64,000 nt of DNA, from positions 93,737-157,736 of the forward strand of contig NZ_JAOZEV010000012.1 of the NCBI RefSeq assembly GCF_025847275.1. The letters run 5' to 3'. The notes beneath the pieces were generated by a model that saw only the letters and a program-made list of their open reading frames with translations, made no database searches and had not been told where the DNA came from. How positions within the stretch are numbered: the stretch's first letter is position 1; every line of letters starts with the position of its first letter. This DNA comes from Flavobacterium frigoritolerans (GTDB taxonomy: Bacteria > Bacteroidota > Bacteroidia > Flavobacteriales > Flavobacteriaceae). The position numbers and the translations under genes were made by a program. Positions 17,461-25,967 of this stretch are shown here, one piece after another.

Positions 17461-19292
17461 AAATTATCTTTTAATATTCCCAATTCTTCTGTGATCAATT
17501 GATGCAGAGGGTTCGGTATAAAACCACTTTTTTTCATGTGAGGAAAACCTGAAGTTTCTTCGTACCCATTAAATAAACGACGACTATTAAAGATAAGGCG
17601 CTTAAATTCTGGAATAAACAAATCATATTTCTCAAACATTTCCTGTAGTTCTGGATGTTCATCCTGATACTCGGTAATGATGTCATATACACAATTCCAA
17701 AAAGATTCTTCGGGATAATCTGCAGCAGTAACCATTATATCACTCAAGTATCTAAAAAAGGCATCAAAAACGGCTATTAAAATTGTTAATGGAGCATTTT
17801 CTGGATTTGGCGATGCTACAAACATATTTTCGATAAACTCTTGCGGAAGTATTTTCTTTCCTTCTTCGTTGATTAAAATATCACCCACAAAATCCTGTAA
17901 GGCAATACGCGTAGGCACATAATCTTTTAAAATTAAAATAACGTTTTGCCCATGCGGATCAATGCAAAGAGAATGCTGATAATAAATTTGCAATACAGGT
18001 TTAAGATAAGCTGTAAAATACGCTCTTAGCCATTGCTCTGTAGTAAGCCCTGATTTTTCTATAAGTTCCTGAACTAAACTTTTCCCTTGATCATCTACAT
18101 ATAATAATGCAGCCATGGTCATTAGTTTTTCTCCTGGTTTTAAAGAACTTATAGCACTTTCTCTCCACATAACTCCCAGATATTCATTATATTGATAAGG
18201 GGGATTTACAATTTTACTATAACTCGGATGTGCATAACTAGCCGAAACAACTTCCCCAAGCAGAACAACTTCCATTTTTTGCAAATGAGTATCGTTCTTA
18301 ACCATATCTTTTAACCAACCTGTAAGGCGTGGCGCAACCGATAATTGTCTTGGACACAATCCTCTTATATGACTTGTATTTAATATCGAAATAGAAGTTT
18401 TTACATAATGTTTGTGTGGCTGGCTCTGATTAAAAAAAGTGCGGATACTTTGTTGCGGACTATATAAATCATCTCCCAACTCTAACGGAATTAAATGTTT
18501 GGAAGCAATATCATGCGCAAATTGCATAACTAGTTTTTGCTGCCATTGCCATAAATGCACAGGCATAAAGATATAATCGTCAGGATTTACGTTGGCTTTG
18601 GTTAAAATAGCTCTAAAAGCAGCCACTTTATCCTTACCAAGTTCATTTTCGTAAAAACTTTGCGGATCCATATCCGTTTGCAAACGCAAAGTAGCACGCG
18701 TTTTATGAGCGGCAATCCAAGCTAATTGTGTATTCTGACCCGCTTCGGGTGTGAATTTTTCATAATCCTGCGAATCAAATCCTATGCGACCTTTGTTTAC
18801 AATTACCCAAGGATGTCCATCTAAGCTGTGTTCTATAGCTTGAAAATCAGAATCTACCAGTTCACCAGCCGACAAACGACCTTTGGAATAAATGTACGCA
18901 TCGGCATATAACGTATGCAACAACTCTTCGACATAATGCGCTAGTGTGAAGGAATTTATACCAAATGTATTTTGAAGTTCTATAAAGAAGTTAGGCACAT
19001 CAAGCATGTCTAATTCTAATCCTTCTACATTTTTACGAATACTTTCTTTTACGATATGCCAATAATTTAGATATCTTGGATAAGCTGAAAAAGTATAATT
19101 AAGATGCTCATTATCAGTCTCTAATTTAAAATGAGTAAGACCATTCTTTTCTTTCTTTATAATTCTTGGTTTAGCCACATCTTCACGCATTAATTCTGCG
19201 ATACTTTTGGCTAGTAGGTTGCGATTTACTTTATTCCAGATAGTCGCATTGAGATGCTGGGTATCTTTGAATATATTTTCGGGGGTTTTCAT
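17457..19292 (-). CDS. NIS siderophore synthetase, IucA/IucC family
   Basis: A stand-alone ATP-dependent synthetase of 611 residues, the usual family length. Signatures are GHPWVIVNKGRIGF (159-172, the conserved HPxxK/R nucleotide-binding block), PEAGQNTQLAWIAAHK, QSIRTFF (281-287), KTSISILNTSHIRG (298-311) and DPHGQNVILIL in the palm. The C-terminal part is FhuF-like. The family condenses a carboxylate (citrate, succinyl- or acyl-hydroxamate) with a polyamine or hydroxylated amine through an acyl-adenylate. With the other synthetase domain in this operon it gives two condensation activities. I cannot assign type A, B or C from the sequence by eye. Confidence 0.92.
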   Translation of the reverse strand: MKTPENIFKDTQHLNATIWNKVNRNLLAKSIAELMREDVAKPRIIKKEKNGLTHFKLETDNEHLNYTFSAYPRYLNYWHIVKESIRKNVEGLELDMLDVPNFFIELQNTFGINSFTLAHYVEELLHTLYADAYIYSKGRLSAGELVDSDFQAIEHSLDGHPWVIVNKGRIGFDSQDYEKFTPEAGQNTQLAWIAAHKTRATLRLQTDMDPQSFYENELGKDKVAAFRAILTKANVNPDDYIFMPVHLWQWQQKLVMQFAHDIASKHLIPLELGDDLYSPQQSIRTFFNQSQPHKHYVKTSISILNTSHIRGLCPRQLSVAPRLTGWLKDMVKNDTHLQKMEVVLLGEVVSASYAHPSYSKIVNPPYQYNEYLGVMWRESAISSLKPGEKLMTMAALLYVDDQGKSLVQELIEKSGLTTEQWLRAYFTAYLKPVLQIYYQHSLCIDPHGQNVILILKDYVPTRIALQDFVGDILINEEGKKILPQEFIENMFVASPNPENAPLTILIAVFDAFFRYLSDIMVTAADYPEESFWNCVYDIITEYQDEHPELQEMFEKYDLFIPEFKRLIFNSRRLFNGYEETSGFPHMKKSGFIPNPLHQLITEELGILKDNL

Positions 19293-19333
19293 TTTATTAG
19301 CTTGTTTTATTAAACCTATATGAGTTTATTATT

Positions 19334-19462
19334 TTTAACACATAGAATCATAGTCTTAAAAAGGCGTTTCACTTAAAATAAATGCACAGCGCTATGTGAG
19401 AAAATATAATTTTCTAGAGCATCTCAAAATTCAATTTTAAATCTATGTTTCTATGCGTTAAA
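19334..19462. repeat. MITE-like repeat with inverted ends, copy A
   Basis: The element starts TTTAACACATAGAATCATAG and ends with the near-complement AAATCTATGTTTCTATGCGT followed by TAAA. The 129-base body shares GGCGTTTCACT, AAAATAAAT and ATAATTTTTCTA-like segments with copy B at 20892. It is non-coding and lies between two operon genes. Confidence 0.75.
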
Positions 19463-19516
19463 TGCCATTTTTGCGGATTAAACACAATAGGTTTTGATTA
19501 TTATTTTATCATTTAA

Positions 19517-20857
19517 TTACTCATTTACAAGCTCCATATTATTTTCTTGTAATGATTTCTCTGTAGTTTTTTCTACGCCAAATTCTTGGAATGCAATACG
19601 TTTTTCTACTTTATAAATTTCACGATTAGCAAGTTGATTGATAATCCAAGAATTGCGATAAGCACCCATTCCTAAGTCGGGAGTAGAAAGTCCGTGAGTA
19701 TGTAATTCGGCATTTTGAACAAAAATATCTTTGCCTTTCTTATCAATTGTATAATTACGATGCACATTAAATAAACCATTTTCCTGACGATCAATTCTGT
19801 CATGAATTCCTTCAAGTATGGCTGGTTCTTTATATTTATATCCTGTGGCAAGAATTACAAAATCACTCTGATCCTGATACGGTTTTTCTAGTTCAGTATG
19901 CATGAAATCCATGGTATAAGAACCATTATCATCATCACTAATATCGGTAAGACGTACATTCGAACGCAATTCAACATTCAGAGGTGTATTGCCTAAACTC
20001 ATTTCGTACAAACTATCAAAAATCTCATTAATAAGTTCTTGATCAATACCTTTATAAAGCCCATGTTGTCTTGCCAAAAGTTGTTTCCGTTTTGTCTCAG
20101 ATAAGCTATGAAAATGATCAACATATTCAGGCGAAGTTAATTCCAGAGTCAGTTTAGATTTATTGTCCAAAGGGAAGAAATGGGAGGAACGAGTAAACCA
20201 CTTAAGCTGTAATCCATTTTCGGTTTCAGGTAAAATATCACGAAATACTTCTGCTGCACTTTGTCCTGAACCAATAATACTTACCGATGCACTTTTGTGA
20301 ATTTGAGATTTATAGTTCAAATATTTAGATGCATGAATTACATGGGGTAATGCTTCTTTATCTACAAAATCTGGAATATGTGGCGATGTTCCTGTACCTA
20401 AAACTAGTTTCTTAGCATAATAAGTAGTTGTACTATTAGTTAGCGTATTAGTAACTGTAACTTCATAAAGACCATCTACATATTGTATAGCAACTACTTT
20501 ATGTGAGAATTTACAATTATGCATTTTAGAAGCCACCCATTTGCAATACTCGTTATATTCTTTGCGAAAGATGAAGAAGTTTTCACGAATGTAAAATTTA
20601 TACAAGCGTCCGTTTTCTTTGATGAAGTTAAGGAAACTATATTTGCTGGTAGGATCAGCCATAGCTACTAAATCTGCCAAGAAAGGAACCTGTAGCGTAG
20701 CATTATTTAGCATTAAACCAGGATGCCAGTCAAAGCTTTCTGACTGATCAAAAAATAGTGAAGATAATTCCTCAACAGGCTCCATAAGCGCTGCTAGTCC
20801 AAGGTTAAAAGGACCAATACCAATACCGATAACCGAATATATTTTTTCTGTACTCAT
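19517..20857 (-). CDS. Lysine/ornithine/diamine N-monooxygenase (siderophore N-hydroxylase)
   Basis: The protein has 446 residues and is of the IucD/PvdA/SidA/DesB family. The FAD site is GIGIGPFNLGLAAL (11-24) and the substrate-side block WHPGLMLNNATLQVPFLADL covers 44-63. The NADPH site is GSGQSAAEV (196-204) and the ATG motif LATGYKY is 336-342. It hydroxylates a terminal amine to give the hydroxylamine that becomes a hydroxamate. With a PLP decarboxylase in the operon, the substrate is more likely a diamine (cadaverine type) than free lysine. It is flanked on both sides by MITE-like repeats. Confidence 0.92.
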   Translation of the reverse strand: MSTEKIYSVIGIGIGPFNLGLAALMEPVEELSSLFFDQSESFDWHPGLMLNNATLQVPFLADLVAMADPTSKYSFLNFIKENGRLYKFYIRENFFIFRKEYNEYCKWVASKMHNCKFSHKVVAIQYVDGLYEVTVTNTLTNSTTTYYAKKLVLGTGTSPHIPDFVDKEALPHVIHASKYLNYKSQIHKSASVSIIGSGQSAAEVFRDILPETENGLQLKWFTRSSHFFPLDNKSKLTLELTSPEYVDHFHSLSETKRKQLLARQHGLYKGIDQELINEIFDSLYEMSLGNTPLNVELRSNVRLTDISDDDNGSYTMDFMHTELEKPYQDQSDFVILATGYKYKEPAILEGIHDRIDRQENGLFNVHRNYTIDKKGKDIFVQNAELHTHGLSTPDLGMGAYRNSWIINQLANREIYKVEKRIAFQEFGVEKTTEKSLQENNMELVNE

Positions 20858-20891
20858 TGTTGTTATTATTTATTATTCTGAGGATATAATT

Positions 20892-21032
20892 TTTAACACA
20901 TAGAATCATAGTTTAGTGAGTCTAAAAAAGACGTTTCACTCAAAATAAATCGCATAGCACTCTCCGAAAAATTATAATTTTTCTAAAAACATCTTACAAT
21001 TTGATTTTAAATCTATGTTGCTATGTGTTAAA
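20892..21032. repeat. MITE-like repeat with inverted ends, copy B
   Basis: The element starts TTTAACACATAGAATCATAG, identical to copy A, and ends AAATCTATGTTGCTATGTGT followed by TAAA, nearly the complement. It is 141 bases, non-coding, with the same orientation as copy A. Confidence 0.78.
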
Positions 21033-21095
21033 TACATTTTGCGATCCAAGCCAAATGAACAGGCGCAGTAGTTATACCCAACAGTTATTATATGA

Positions 21096-23543
21096 TTAAA
21101 CTTCAGTAACTGTAACTGGACTATTCTTAAAATCTTTGGCGGCAGGGAATTTTGCCCAATACCATTCTCTATAACAGAAATTAAGATTAGCTTTCTTATC
21201 TGGCATTTCGATCACTTTTTGAATCTTGAATCCTACATGAGCTTTATTCATCATCGATGCCAATGAATCTACAGAACCTTCACCTACCATTTTACCTACT
21301 TTGGCTTCACCAAAGACAAAATCCATCATCGATTGCGTAGCTGGAGAGCCGAATTTTAATTTGGGATCTGTTGGAGCTATAAATTGATGTGTTCCATAAT
21401 CTGATGGTAAAACATCATAATAATTTCCTACGATATCACGGTTTGCCCAATATACCTCGATATTAAAAGTAGGTACACCATTGGCTTCGCCTATATAACT
21501 GTGTGCAACATCACTAGGAAGTAACGTGCGATAATAAGATTCTAATTGCTTAATTGGCCAGTTCATTTTCCAAATTGCCAAAGCGTGATCGCGATGAAAC
21601 CATTCGTGCAACATCTCTAAATCTTTGTCGATATCTACAGGACGCAACGTTATGGTTACATTTTCTTTTTCGAAATAACGATTGAAAACGGCTTCTGTAC
21701 CTTGCGGATTAATCAATTCCTGAGAGTAGAAAAATTTATTTAAAGGATTTGGATAGCTTTTATAAATGGCAGGATTTGTTCTAGGCGCACTAGCTTCGTC
21801 CATATTATTAAGGCTTGTAAGCAAATTGCCTTTTACAACTAGTTTTACACTATTGATTAAATGCGCTACTAAACCTGTAGTATCAGCTTCTTCTTCAGCT
21901 TTCAAAGATTCATACAATAAACCTAAAAGAACTTGTTCATCAGCCAGTTTGCTTTTGCCTAAAGCATTAATTACACCAAATAAATGATTTACCAAAAGGT
22001 AATATCCCCAGAAATCTATAATTCTGGATTCGGCTATAAATGATCTGCTGTCTTTCCCAAAATCAGGTATAATTTGTTGTAGTTCTTCAACTTTTCCTTG
22101 ACGGAAAAAATAGCCTTGATTATCTCTAAAATAAAGCTTGGCAGGGAAAAGATTCTCATCAAACTCAACCAACATATTTTGCTGATGGTATTCTGATCCA
22201 AATCCGTATTTATTAAAAATTCCGACCAAAGGACGTATTGTAATCTTTAAATATTGCTTGAACCAAGATAGTGCAACATCGGATACCTCTTTGTTTTGTC
22301 GCTTTGCTGCTTCGGTTATAAGATTAAGCATTCTAGGAGATTGTCCTAAAACACCATCCTGACATAAGGAAGCAACCATGCTAATGTTCTTTTTTGCAGC
22401 TGCTCCATGAAAAGGATTTTGACGTACACTGGTGCTAAAACCATCAATAACTTTATCTTGATAAGTAACAGCGATAAAGGCAGGATCACAAATAAGTTCA
22501 ATTTCTGGATAGTCTTTTTTGATGCCTTTTCCCCAATCCGTTTTCACCAGTTCGCTTGCATCATACCCACGATTTAATTCATGAAGATAATTAACACGAT
22601 ATGAGTTGGTAATTTTTACGTGCAAGGAGAATTTGTACATCCATTCGCTATCGGCATTATATACCGTACGCACAGATGATGTCGCTGTATATAAATCACC
22701 AAACTGCCCCAAACTGAATAAAATTCCTTTGGTTTGCATTTCTTTTACCTCAAGTTGTTTTAGTAAATAATCGGCTTCCCATGGGTGAGTAGGAACTACT
22801 TTCCAATCAGGGTAAAGACTAAGTAATCCTTTGGCTTTATTATCTGCGGAAGCTAAAATTTCTTTTTTCAGATAATCAGTCATTAGGTATTCTTCAGCGC
22901 TTTTTTCTATAACATTATCCGGGTGAATAAGGAAAAAATGCAATTGAAATTGGCCACCTGTTTCGGGTGAATATTTCTCTAGTTCTTTGGTTGTAAAACC
23001 TTCTCTACTTTTAGGTAAAGGATGCACGCTATGTCCTAAAATCAAAGATTGTTCTGCCTCAATAAATGTTTGTTCTGGTTTATTAACAATACGTTTGTTG
23101 GTTTCAAAATCGGCTAGATATAACGCCAGATTTTCGATGCTATTTTCCATACGTTTTTTTGTAGGTACCGAATCTATATCTGGATAATCTGTTTTTGCAA
23201 ATGCAGCTACGAGCTCTGTAAATTGCAACGGATTTATTTCCTGAATTTCGTCTGTTTTGCAATTGCGGGCAACAATTGGAAAATAGAAAGAATGTACACC
23301 ACTTTCAGAAAAATATTCTAATGGAGCAAATATTTCGACTCCGATTGCGGTAAAATCAAATCTAAGAAAAGAATCGTGCTTGATTATTTGCATATAATCA
23401 GCCAATGCGAGATCATATTTCGGGATCCCTTTATAACGGTTCCAGTTGCTGAATTCTCTGCAATAACAGTTTAGCAGGGATTTAAAATTGACTTGTTCTG
23501 CCGTTTGGCGAAATTTAGTTAAGTCGTTGGTAGTCATTTCCAT
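21096..23543 (-). CDS. Bifunctional NIS synthetase fused to N-acyltransferase
   Basis: A fusion protein of 815 residues. Residues 1 to about 600 form an IucA/IucC synthetase: ILGHSVHPLPKSREGF at 168-183, ATSSVRTVYNADSEWMYKFS near 287-306, a KKNISMVASLCQDG block and EYHQQNMLVEF at 451-461. Residues about 628-800 are a GNAT acyltransferase of the AlcB/RhbD/IucB type: ITLRPVDIDKDLEMLHEW, GVPTFNIEVYWANRD and GEGSVDSLASMM. The acyltransferase would acylate the hydroxylamine made by the monooxygenase, and the synthetase would then couple the hydroxamate. The start overlaps the decarboxylase by 29 bases. Similar fusions are known in siderophore clusters. Confidence 0.92.
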   Translation of the reverse strand: MEMTTNDLTKFRQTAEQVNFKSLLNCYCREFSNWNRYKGIPKYDLALADYMQIIKHDSFLRFDFTAIGVEIFAPLEYFSESGVHSFYFPIVARNCKTDEIQEINPLQFTELVAAFAKTDYPDIDSVPTKKRMENSIENLALYLADFETNKRIVNKPEQTFIEAEQSLILGHSVHPLPKSREGFTTKELEKYSPETGGQFQLHFFLIHPDNVIEKSAEEYLMTDYLKKEILASADNKAKGLLSLYPDWKVVPTHPWEADYLLKQLEVKEMQTKGILFSLGQFGDLYTATSSVRTVYNADSEWMYKFSLHVKITNSYRVNYLHELNRGYDASELVKTDWGKGIKKDYPEIELICDPAFIAVTYQDKVIDGFSTSVRQNPFHGAAAKKNISMVASLCQDGVLGQSPRMLNLITEAAKRQNKEVSDVALSWFKQYLKITIRPLVGIFNKYGFGSEYHQQNMLVEFDENLFPAKLYFRDNQGYFFRQGKVEELQQIIPDFGKDSRSFIAESRIIDFWGYYLLVNHLFGVINALGKSKLADEQVLLGLLYESLKAEEEADTTGLVAHLINSVKLVVKGNLLTSLNNMDEASAPRTNPAIYKSYPNPLNKFFYSQELINPQGTEAVFNRYFEKENVTITLRPVDIDKDLEMLHEWFHRDHALAIWKMNWPIKQLESYYRTLLPSDVAHSYIGEANGVPTFNIEVYWANRDIVGNYYDVLPSDYGTHQFIAPTDPKLKFGSPATQSMMDFVFGEAKVGKMVGEGSVDSLASMMNKAHVGFKIQKVIEMPDKKANLNFCYREWYWAKFPAAKDFKNSPVTVTEV

Positions 23544-25041
23544 TTTGTTTAATTAGGTTAAGAATATGTTTAATATCATTTAGGGTAGTAAGGGGATTAA
23601 AAATGGTGAACTTGAGGTAGAATTCTCCATTTACTTTAGTACTTGCCAATAAAACTTCTCCACTAAAAAAGAGTTTTTCTTTGATGTATTGATTCACATT
23701 GCAAGGGTGCGATTGTGCAGGACCATTGATGTAACGAAAAACTAATGCACCCATATCTGAATGGCATAGAAGCTCAAAATTTTCATCATTATCAAGAAGT
23801 TCGGCTGTTTTTTTACCTGTTTCTATTATCGTATCGGTATATTGACCAAGTTTTTCCTTACCCATATATCTAAGAGTACACCAAAGTTTAAGCGCATCAA
23901 AACGGCGTGTACTCTGAATAATTGATTTATTGATTTGCGCTGGTAAAGCATCATAATTTTGCTCTTTCGGATTTAGATAATCAGCATGATGCTTAATGAT
24001 GTTAAGATGTAATTTGTTTTTTACGATAAAGGCACTGCTGCTAATAGGCTGAAAGAAAGACTTGTGATAGTCGATAGTAACCGAATCGGCATGCTCAATT
24101 CCAGAAAGAAGATGTCTGTGTTTATCTGATAATAATAAGGCGCAACCGTAGGCAGCATCTACATGAAGCCATAAATTATTGCGACGTGCAATTTGAGAAA
24201 TGCTATCAAGAGGATCCACATTTCCAAAATCAGTAGTTCCGGCAGTAGCTGTAATCGCAATAGGAATATTTCCTTTTTCAATTTCCCTTGCTATAGCTTT
24301 TTCTAGTTGTACAGGATCCATGCGATAACGATCATCTATACCGACATGTACAATGGCTTGCTCTCCAAGACCAAGAATCCAAGCGTTTTTGTGGTTGCTA
24401 AAATGTGCTTTATCCGAAACAAAAATTCGAAATTTACTAGCATCAGGTGGCAAACCATCGAGTTTTATATTCCATTTTTGATATTCTAATGAATAGTAAT
24501 CTCTTGCTAAAAGTAACCCCATAAGATTACTTTGAGAACCTCCAGCGGTAAAAATACCATCGGCATCAGAGTCATAGCCAAGTTGTTCGCTTGTCCAGTC
24601 TATCAGTTTTCGTTCCATAAAAGTTCCACCAGCACTTTGGTCGTAAGTATCTTGAGAAGAGTTAATTGCACTTATTAAAACTTCGGCTGCAAGAGCAGGA
24701 ATTACAACAGGGCAATTTAAATGCGCGATGTATTCTGGTAAATGAAAAGCCGTGGCATGTTTAACATAAAGTTCATCTACTTCATCTAACAGGCTCTCGT
24801 AGTCGGGTAGAGGAGTATCAAAATCTACATTTTCTACTTTTTTTCGCATATCCTCGGGTCTGATACCGCTAAAAGGTTTTTTGTTCTCCTTCAGGAAATT
24901 CGTTACTCGATCTTGCGCCAATTGTATGGCTTGCGCATACTCGTCGTTGGTATGCTGATGAAAGATGTCTTTATAGAAATCTTCTTGGGAGTTTAGCACT
25001 GTCTTGTTAGACATTTCATTGGTTTTTAATGTGCTGTTCAT
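23515..25041 (-). CDS. PLP-dependent decarboxylase, group II (lysine/diaminobutyrate type)
   Basis: The protein has 508 residues. The substrate and cofactor motifs are FTAGGSQSNLMGLLLARD (164-181), ITATAGTTDFGNVDP (263-277), HVDAAYGCALLLS (293-305, Asp295 pairing with the pyridine N) and DYHKSFFQP (324-332, Schiff-base Lys327). It resembles the DesA/RhbB decarboxylases of hydroxamate siderophore pathways. No diaminobutyrate aminotransferase (RhbA) accompanies it. Because a lysine-hydroxylase-like gene is divergent, lysine or 4-hydroxylysine is the better substrate guess, giving cadaverine or hydroxycadaverine. It lies 30 bases behind the nitroreductase in the same operon. Confidence 0.9.
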   Translation of the reverse strand: MNSTLKTNEMSNKTVLNSQEDFYKDIFHQHTNDEYAQAIQLAQDRVTNFLKENKKPFSGIRPEDMRKKVENVDFDTPLPDYESLLDEVDELYVKHATAFHLPEYIAHLNCPVVIPALAAEVLISAINSSQDTYDQSAGGTFMERKLIDWTSEQLGYDSDADGIFTAGGSQSNLMGLLLARDYYSLEYQKWNIKLDGLPPDASKFRIFVSDKAHFSNHKNAWILGLGEQAIVHVGIDDRYRMDPVQLEKAIAREIEKGNIPIAITATAGTTDFGNVDPLDSISQIARRNNLWLHVDAAYGCALLLSDKHRHLLSGIEHADSVTIDYHKSFFQPISSSAFIVKNKLHLNIIKHHADYLNPKEQNYDALPAQINKSIIQSTRRFDALKLWCTLRYMGKEKLGQYTDTIIETGKKTAELLDNDENFELLCHSDMGALVFRYINGPAQSHPCNVNQYIKEKLFFSGEVLLASTKVNGEFYLKFTIFNPLTTLNDIKHILNLIKQNGNDYQRLN

Positions 25042-25071
25042 GATAGTTAATTATTTGGGGGTTATTAATAT

Positions 25072-25707
25072 TTATTGCAGGTACATCACTTTTTTGGATA
25101 GGGGAGTTCTCTTTTTCCTTGACATTTCTAAGTCTTCTGGATAATATCCCAGATAAAGTATGCCTAATGATTTTTCGTTTTCGGTCAAACCGAATTGCGC
25201 TATATAATCTATAGCTACATTTTTGGTGCTCCAATAATTTCCGATATTGTTGGCTGTACAGGTTAATGCCATGTTTTGCACTGCAGATGATACAGCAGCA
25301 ATTTCTTCCCATTCAGGTAGATTGATCTTGCGATTCTGAACAAGGATTATCCCAATCATGCAAGTTGCATTAAGAGCATAATTGCGTAAATAGTCTAGTT
25401 TTTCTTCAAGTGCTTCTGGCGAAAGCTGTTTTGCATAAAATTCAGTGTAATAATTAGCCATATATTCTCCATATTCCTGGAGGTATTTGCCTCTTAAAAC
25501 GATAAACCTCCACGGTTCTGTCATTTTATGATTGGGTGCCCAAGTTGCATTTATCAGGATTTCATCTAGTAGTTCATTTGGTAATTCTTTTTTTACATAT
25601 TGATCCGCATAAATACTTCTTCTATTGCGAATATTCATCGATACAGTTCTGGACTCATCAGAATAATTTGATCTCGCTATTTTACTGGGGTCGCTATTAA
25701 ATTTCAT
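25072..25707 (-). CDS. Nitroreductase-family flavoprotein, first gene of the siderophore operon
   Basis: The protein has 211 residues. NIRNRRSIYAD (about 24-34) is the FMN phosphate-binding start, ATWAPNHKMTEPWRFIVLRG the typical second block, and AAVSSAVQNMALTCTANNIGNYWST the central helix. GILYLGYYPED lies near the C-terminus. An internal ATG (Met24) would also give a complete enzyme. The family reduces nitro groups, quinones or flavins. Here it could act on the siderophore pathway, for example in tailoring or ferric reduction, but nothing in the sequence specifies this. It is the leader gene behind the operator at 25775-25797. Confidence 0.85.
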   Translation of the reverse strand: MKFNSDPSKIARSNYSDESRTVSMNIRNRRSIYADQYVKKELPNELLDEILINATWAPNHKMTEPWRFIVLRGKYLQEYGEYMANYYTEFYAKQLSPEALEEKLDYLRNYALNATCMIGIILVQNRKINLPEWEEIAAVSSAVQNMALTCTANNIGNYWSTKNVAIDYIAQFGLTENEKSLGILYLGYYPEDLEMSRKKRTPLSKKVMYLQ

Positions 25708-25736
25708 TTTTTTTCAATTTTTTTTCAAAAAAGCTA

Positions 25737-25767
25737 TTGTTATTTCAAGTAAATAAAAATATATTTG
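25737..25767 (+). promoter_or_regulatory. Promoter of the divergent dioxygenase gene
   Basis: TTG (25737-25739), 20 bases, then TATATTTG (25760-25767) match the flavobacterial consensus. The candidate iron operator begins 7 bases downstream, the same geometry as in front of the receptor gene. It would give a leader of nearly 200 bases. Confidence 0.65.
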
Positions 25768-25774
25768 TAAGTAC

Positions 25775-25797
25775 TTTTTATTTAGACTAATTAAAAA
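25775..25797. promoter_or_regulatory. Candidate iron-responsive operator (site 2), between divergent promoters
   Basis: Palindrome TTTTTATTTAG-A-CTAATTAAAAA, with 10 of 11 arm positions symmetrical. It is flanked on one side by the plus-strand -7 element (ends 25767) and on the other directly by the minus-strand -7 element (25798-25805), so one bound dimer could repress both directions. It shares 20 of 23 positions with 10904-10926. Confidence 0.68.
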
Positions 25798-25828
25798 CAA
25801 ATGTATAAATTAATATTAATAAACTAAA
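25798..25828 (-). promoter_or_regulatory. Promoter of the siderophore biosynthesis operon
   Basis: On the minus strand, TTTA (25828-25825), 19 bases, then TACATTTG (25805-25798). The -7 element is identical to that of the receptor gene and abuts the palindrome. The -33 element has one mismatch to TTTG. Confidence 0.55.
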
Positions 25829-25967
25829 AAAAAATGAAAAATTTTATACGAATGCCTGTACAGACAGATAATACAGCCCCAAATCTACTTTTGTATAATA
25901 CTTGTTATAAATAGCTTATGTCTTTTTATTTCAAATATATTCTAACAACCATAAACGTTTTTAAAAA

